A stretch of DNA of 21,925 bases from a virus: the IMG/VR virus record IMGVR_UViG_3300030102_003258, positions 4,047 to 25,971 of that record, one strand, 5' to 3'. The number at the start of each line of letters is the position of its first letter. Position 1 is the stretch's first letter. Of this stretch, positions 19,439-21,925 are shown in pieces. The notes under the pieces are model-generated. The model saw only the letters and a list, made by a program, of their open reading frames with translations. It had not been told where the DNA came from and did not search any database. A program made the position numbers and the translations under genes.

Positions 19439-19558
19439 TTAACCTCCAAAAATTATAATGACTAAACAAAATGCTATAAACATTCCTAACATAGCTTTGC
19501 TAGGATTGTTTTTAATTTTTACATCAAAGTCATACATGATCTTTTGTATTTTTTTCAT
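19439..19558 (-). CDS. Small single-span membrane protein (39 aa)
   Basis: A 39-residue ORF: MKKIQKIMYDFDVKIKNNPS, then a membrane helix AMLGMFIAFCLVIIIFGG. The ATG overlaps the TAA of the preceding gene (TAATG), and its last codons supply the GGAGG of the next gene. Basic start and C-terminal span make an N-in tail-anchored peptide. It may aid particle assembly or lysis; no family recognised. Confidence 0.65.
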   Translation of the reverse strand: MKKIQKIMYDFDVKIKNNPSKAMLGMFIAFCLVIIIFGG

Positions 19559-20262
19559 TATAGTAATCCTCCTAGTAATCCAACACCTGCACCAACTAAA
19601 GGATTGAAACCTAAGGCTGAACCTAAGACTGCTCCACCTGCTGCTGTTGTTAATGGATTAGCTCTTGTATTAACACCACCTGATGTTACAGGAAATCCTG
19701 ATGCAATAGGTGAAACTAAACCAGCATATTGTTGTAATGCTTGGAATGGTGCTAAATTCTGTTGTCTTTGTAATTGTTCTAGTTGTTGACCTGTTTGAAT
19801 TAAACTTGGAGCTCTTGTAGCAATACCAAGTTGTCTTTGTCTTTCAGCACCATACTCACCAAAAGCTAAAGGTAATGCTGCTTGAGCAACTTGAGCTAAT
19901 GCTTGTTGTTGTGCCAATGGAGATGTAGGTGTTCTACCTGCTCCTGAAAATTGTTGAGCAACATTAGTTGAAATGTCTGCTGCTGTTTTTTGTATTAATG
20001 GTGATAAAAAAGGATTTAAATATTGTCCGCCTAAAGTTGCAGCTAATTGTTGTTGTGCTGCTGTACCAAGTTGTTCTTGTTGAGCAAGACCTGTAAGTGT
20101 TTGTTGTGTTGGAGCAACATAACCTGCTGCTTGTGGACCTTGAGCATATAACTGACCAGCTTCAGAAATAATTTGATTTAATGCTGGTTGTGCTGCTGCA
20201 TAAGGTTGAACTGATTGTGTAGTTGTTTGTGATCCTCCTGATGATCCTCCGCCAAAACTCAT
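19558..20262 (-). CDS. Gln/Ala-rich virion protein
   Basis: A 234-residue protein. The start MSFGGGSSGGSQTTTQSVQP is followed by long Gln/Ala helices (AQQEQLGTAAQQQLAATLGG) and a C-terminal Gly-rich hydrophobic stretch at about 207-234 (ending VGAGVGLLGGLL). The early pattern S-Q-x-T-x-x-x-P-Y...P-A-L, then the GGQYLNPFLSP segment, is known to me from marine podovirus structural proteins. GAGGAG lies five bases before the ATG at 20262. It probably forms part of the internal core or tail. Role inferred. Confidence 0.65.
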   Translation of the reverse strand: MSFGGGSSGGSQTTTQSVQPYAAAQPALNQIISEAGQLYAQGPQAAGYVAPTQQTLTGLAQQEQLGTAAQQQLAATLGGQYLNPFLSPLIQKTAADISTNVAQQFSGAGRTPTSPLAQQQALAQVAQAALPLAFGEYGAERQRQLGIATRAPSLIQTGQQLEQLQRQQNLAPFQALQQYAGLVSPIASGFPVTSGGVNTRANPLTTAAGGAVLGSALGFNPLVGAGVGLLGGLL

Positions 20263-20705
20263 TTTTGCTCCTCTTCTTTTTTAATTTTTTTTTCTAAAAC
20301 AACATGGGTTCTATTATATCCATAGTTGTTTAAAATTTTTTGCCAACCTGGTCTAGCAATCAACTCCATCATTTGACATCCTTCATCTTTTGCAAACTGT
20401 TCAATGTCTTTGACTAAGTATTGCCACTTGTGTCTTTGTCTGCCAGTCATAATATAGATATGACAAACTTTTCCTAGTTGACGTTTTATAATCTCTGTAA
20501 CAACTACTCCGAAATATTTATCTACCGGTGTTGCTTTAGATTTATCCCAAAGAACCCAAATTTGAAACTTGCCTTCTTTGGCAGTATTTAAAACGTAATC
20601 AGAACTGGTAAGTTGACTTGAATAGTGTAAAGCATCTCTAATATCTTTTTCTATTAGACCCCATACTTTATCAAGTTCTTTGATAGGTATTCTAACTAAT
20701 TCCAT
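20259..20705 (-). CDS. GNAT-like acetyltransferase fold protein
   Basis: A 148-residue protein. The strands FQIWVLWD, KYFGVVVTEI and KVCHIYIMTG run into the helix KWQYLVKDIEQFAKDEGC, and MELIARPGWQKILNNYGY ends the fold. R-P-G-W-x-K-(I/L)-L-x-x-(F/Y)-G-Y is a clear GNAT end motif as seen in phage proteins located among virion genes. Whether it binds acetyl-CoA is not clear; the usual Q/R-x-x-G-x-G/A loop is only weakly present. The stop overlaps the next ATG (ATGA). Confidence 0.75.
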   Translation of the reverse strand: MELVRIPIKELDKVWGLIEKDIRDALHYSSQLTSSDYVLNTAKEGKFQIWVLWDKSKATPVDKYFGVVVTEIIKRQLGKVCHIYIMTGRQRHKWQYLVKDIEQFAKDEGCQMMELIARPGWQKILNNYGYNRTHVVLEKKIKKEEEQK

Positions 20706-20729
20706 AAATACACTAATATAGTATCTTTG

Positions 20730-21071
20730 TTAAGGACTTTTTTCGTCAAATATCTCTAAATAACTAACAATACCAGCTATGTTATTAGCTGATGCAGCTT
20801 CTAACTTCAAAGCATCTCCAGCTTCTAAAACCATTGTTCCTTTAACTAAATTCTCTACTGTTTTTGATGCTAATGATATATGTGCTACTTCATGTTCAGC
20901 ATTAGAATCAGATGCGTCTGTAGCAAATGCTTCTACTTCAACAGCTCCAGTATGAATATTAGTAACTTGTATTGCTTTTATTAAAGCTGTCCTATTTGTA
21001 GGACAAGTATAAACAGTTGTTTTGTTTGTCGTTGTAAGATCAAACATTGCATTTTTATATATATTAGCCAT
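20730..21071 (-). CDS. Small beta-rich virion protein
   Basis: A 113-residue protein with alternating beta strands: TTTNKTTVYTCPTNRTALIK, then IQVTNIHTGAVEVEAFATDA, LEAGDALKLEAAS and IVSYLEIFDE. This is typical of small phage structural proteins (tail or decoration). There is no ribosome-binding site; a hairpin lies 10 bases before the ATG, perhaps to hold the site open or mark a 5' end. No named family recognised. Confidence 0.7.
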   Translation of the reverse strand: MANIYKNAMFDLTTTNKTTVYTCPTNRTALIKAIQVTNIHTGAVEVEAFATDASDSNAEHEVAHISLASKTVENLVKGTMVLEAGDALKLEAASANNIAGIVSYLEIFDEKSP

Positions 21072-21082
21072 AGTAATTAAGA

Positions 21083-21118
21083 GGGATGAGCAAGGTGGTT
21101 AGGTGGTTTTGCTCACCC
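21083..21118. other. Hairpin with a GG-repeat loop
   Basis: GGG-A-TGAGCAA (21083-21093) pairs with TTGCTCACCC (21109-21118), ten pairs with one bulged A. The loop starts GGTGGTTAGGTGG (21094-21106), four GG pairs able to form a two-layer G-quadruplex on the plus strand; on the minus, transcribed strand it is C-rich. It lies between the oxygenase gene and the virion gene of the late operon. No T run follows, so a processing or regulatory element is more likely than a terminator. Confidence 0.5.
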
Positions 21119-21132
21119 CAGTCGGTATTCTA

Positions 21133-21786
21133 TCACTTTTTAAACCAAGCTGGTAGTCCTAAATGCGGTCTTCTATCATTTACATTCTGATCTGCATTTT
21201 TAGACTTTTGGTCATTGTAGTGTAGAAAAACTTGACAGCAATCGTTACCCTGAAATTCTTCTCTCCAATGTTCTAGTTCCATACCTCTATAGACTAGCAT
21301 ATCACCAGGTTTTAAAACGACTCTAGTTCCTTTATTGTTGCTTGATACTGTAATTTTTTTACCATCAGGAATACCTACATTCTTTTTAGGTTCTAAATAT
21401 ATTGGCCACAAATCACCACCTAGATTTAATGTTGTAGATATTTCACAACTAAATCTATCTTTATGTCTATGCAACACATCTCCTGTTTTATATATTCTTG
21501 CATAAGAATATGTAGGATTTAATTTTAATCCTGTTTTCTTTTCCATAACAGGTAAAGTTCTCATCAATAAAGTTTCCATAGCTATATCAGCATAATGCGA
21601 ATATGTATTTGGAACTTGTGAATCAGCCCAAGTACCCCATTCTTCTGTAAAGTTAGAAATGTATCTTTGATCAAATAAAGTTCTTGCAACTTGTCTTTTT
21701 AATAAAAAATAATTGTAAACAAATGTTGCTATCTCTTTTGGTACAGCTTCTTTGATTACACAATATTTATTTTTTTGGAAGCTCAT
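21133..21786 (-). CDS. 2OG-Fe(II) oxygenase (prolyl-4-hydroxylase-like)
   Basis: A 217-residue dioxygenase. The ATG at 21786 is preferred over one at 21822 because AAGGAG lies five bases upstream. The core is YSYARIYKTGDVLHRHKDRF with the iron ligands His108 and Asp110 (H-x-D), LNLGGDLWPIYLE as the next strands, then LKPGDMLVYRGMELEHWRE with the third ligand His173. CCQVFLHY ends the fold; the usual 2OG-binding Arg is not obvious. Related genes are common in marine phages, where substrates are unknown. It lies just downstream of a second oxygenase, which it overlaps by 20 bases. Confidence 0.85.
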   Translation of the reverse strand: MSFQKNKYCVIKEAVPKEIATFVYNYFLLKRQVARTLFDQRYISNFTEEWGTWADSQVPNTYSHYADIAMETLLMRTLPVMEKKTGLKLNPTYSYARIYKTGDVLHRHKDRFSCEISTTLNLGGDLWPIYLEPKKNVGIPDGKKITVSSNNKGTRVVLKPGDMLVYRGMELEHWREEFQGNDCCQVFLHYNDQKSKNADQNVNDRRPHLGLPAWFKK

Positions 21787-21925
21787 TATTACTCCTTTCT
21801 TTTGATATTGCTGTTTCAACAACTTTAATATTCCAATGTATAAATCTAAATGGTTCTATTCCTGCATCTACTGCAAACTGATGTGGAACATAACCTGGAA
21901 ATACAATCATAGTTCCTGGTTTTGG
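21767..21925 (-). CDS. C-terminal part of another 2OG-Fe(II) oxygenase (runs off the window)
   Basis: A partial frame of 52 codons that enters from beyond the right end of the window and stops at a TAA (21769-21767). It reads KPGTMIVFPGYVPHQFAVDA and then EPFRFIHWNIKVVE. P-G-x-(M/L)-(I/V)-x-F-P-x-x-x-x-H with a following (F/Y)-R-x-x-(I/L)-x-(F/W)-N is the last part of the 2OG oxygenase fold, with the iron-binding His and the 2OG-binding Arg. The stop lies inside the next gene. Together with the gene after it this forms a tandem pair. The N-terminus is not in the window. Confidence 0.75.
   Translation of the reverse strand, partial: PKPGTMIVFPGYVPHQFAVDAGIEPFRFIHWNIKVVETAISKERSNNELPKK

Noticed and set aside
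19438-19449. TTG start at 19449 for the Ser/Gly/Asp-rich virion gene
   Set aside because: GGAGG lies directly ahead of the ATG at 19437 and would be inside the coding region if TTG were used.
1-21925. CRISPR array, insertion sequence or integrase gene
   Set aside because: No regularly spaced repeats, no transposase or recombinase motifs and no terminal inverted repeats with target duplications were seen.

Overview
The window reads as about half of a tailed-phage genome (or a large prophage block) from an AT-rich marine bacterial host. Base composition is low in G+C by eye (not computed), intergenic gaps are mostly under 50 bases, and TAATG or ATGA stop/start overlaps are everywhere. The gene types resemble those I know from phages of SAR11-like marine alphaproteobacteria: Fe(II)/2-oxoglutarate oxygenases, tiny lysine-rich proteins, and an exonuclease plus annealing-protein module. 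The host assignment is inference from composition and gene content, not from a marker gene. TGA is used as a normal stop many times, so the standard bacterial code applies.

Layout. (1) 1-3525, minus strand: large terminase, a broken MT-A70 adenine methyltransferase, a small unknown, small terminase, a small unknown and a winged-helix replication/regulatory protein. (2) 3676-4579, plus strand: an unknown acidic protein and three tiny coupled genes, two of them membrane peptides. (3) 4589-7860, minus strand: a 2OG-Fe(II) oxygenase, a putative PD-(D/E)XK-like protein, an NPPF-type adenine methyltransferase, a zinc-finger protein, an HExxH metallopeptidase and a cytosine-C5 methyltransferase. A second long ORF is nested inside the last gene. 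(4) 7939-11369, plus strand: an early operon with an annealing recombinase, a possible SSB, a MazG-like/DUF6378-like protein, LexA-like and Cro/C1-like DNA-binding proteins, and what look like the two halves of one PD-(D/E)XK exonuclease at the two ends of the operon. (5) 11423-21925, minus strand: a late operon. In the direction of transcription it has oxygenases, a small virion protein, a GNAT-like protein, Gln/Ala-rich and Ser/Gly-rich virion proteins, a large internal virion protein, an XhlA-like protein, a Holliday-resolvase-like nuclease, a lysis region (holin candidate, micro-peptides, M15 peptidase) and seven small mostly basic proteins.

How it fits together: the early operon would process and anneal DNA, the methyltransferases would protect it from restriction, the terminase pair packages it, and the late operon builds the particle and lyses the cell. 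Portal, capsid and tail genes are not in the window and probably lie beyond one end. No DNA or RNA polymerase and no integrase was seen.

Most interesting observations: a 254-codon ORF with its own AGGAGG site, read in a second frame within the cytosine methyltransferase gene; a TGA stop exactly where the Trp of the catalytic DPPW motif should be in the MT-A70 gene; an exonuclease apparently split by about 2.5 kb of other genes; and a separately initiated amphipathic cationic peptide in the lysis region. No gap longer than 300 bases lacks a gene; the longest (2075-2262, or about 270 bases if the preceding gene starts at 1993) holds two hairpins.
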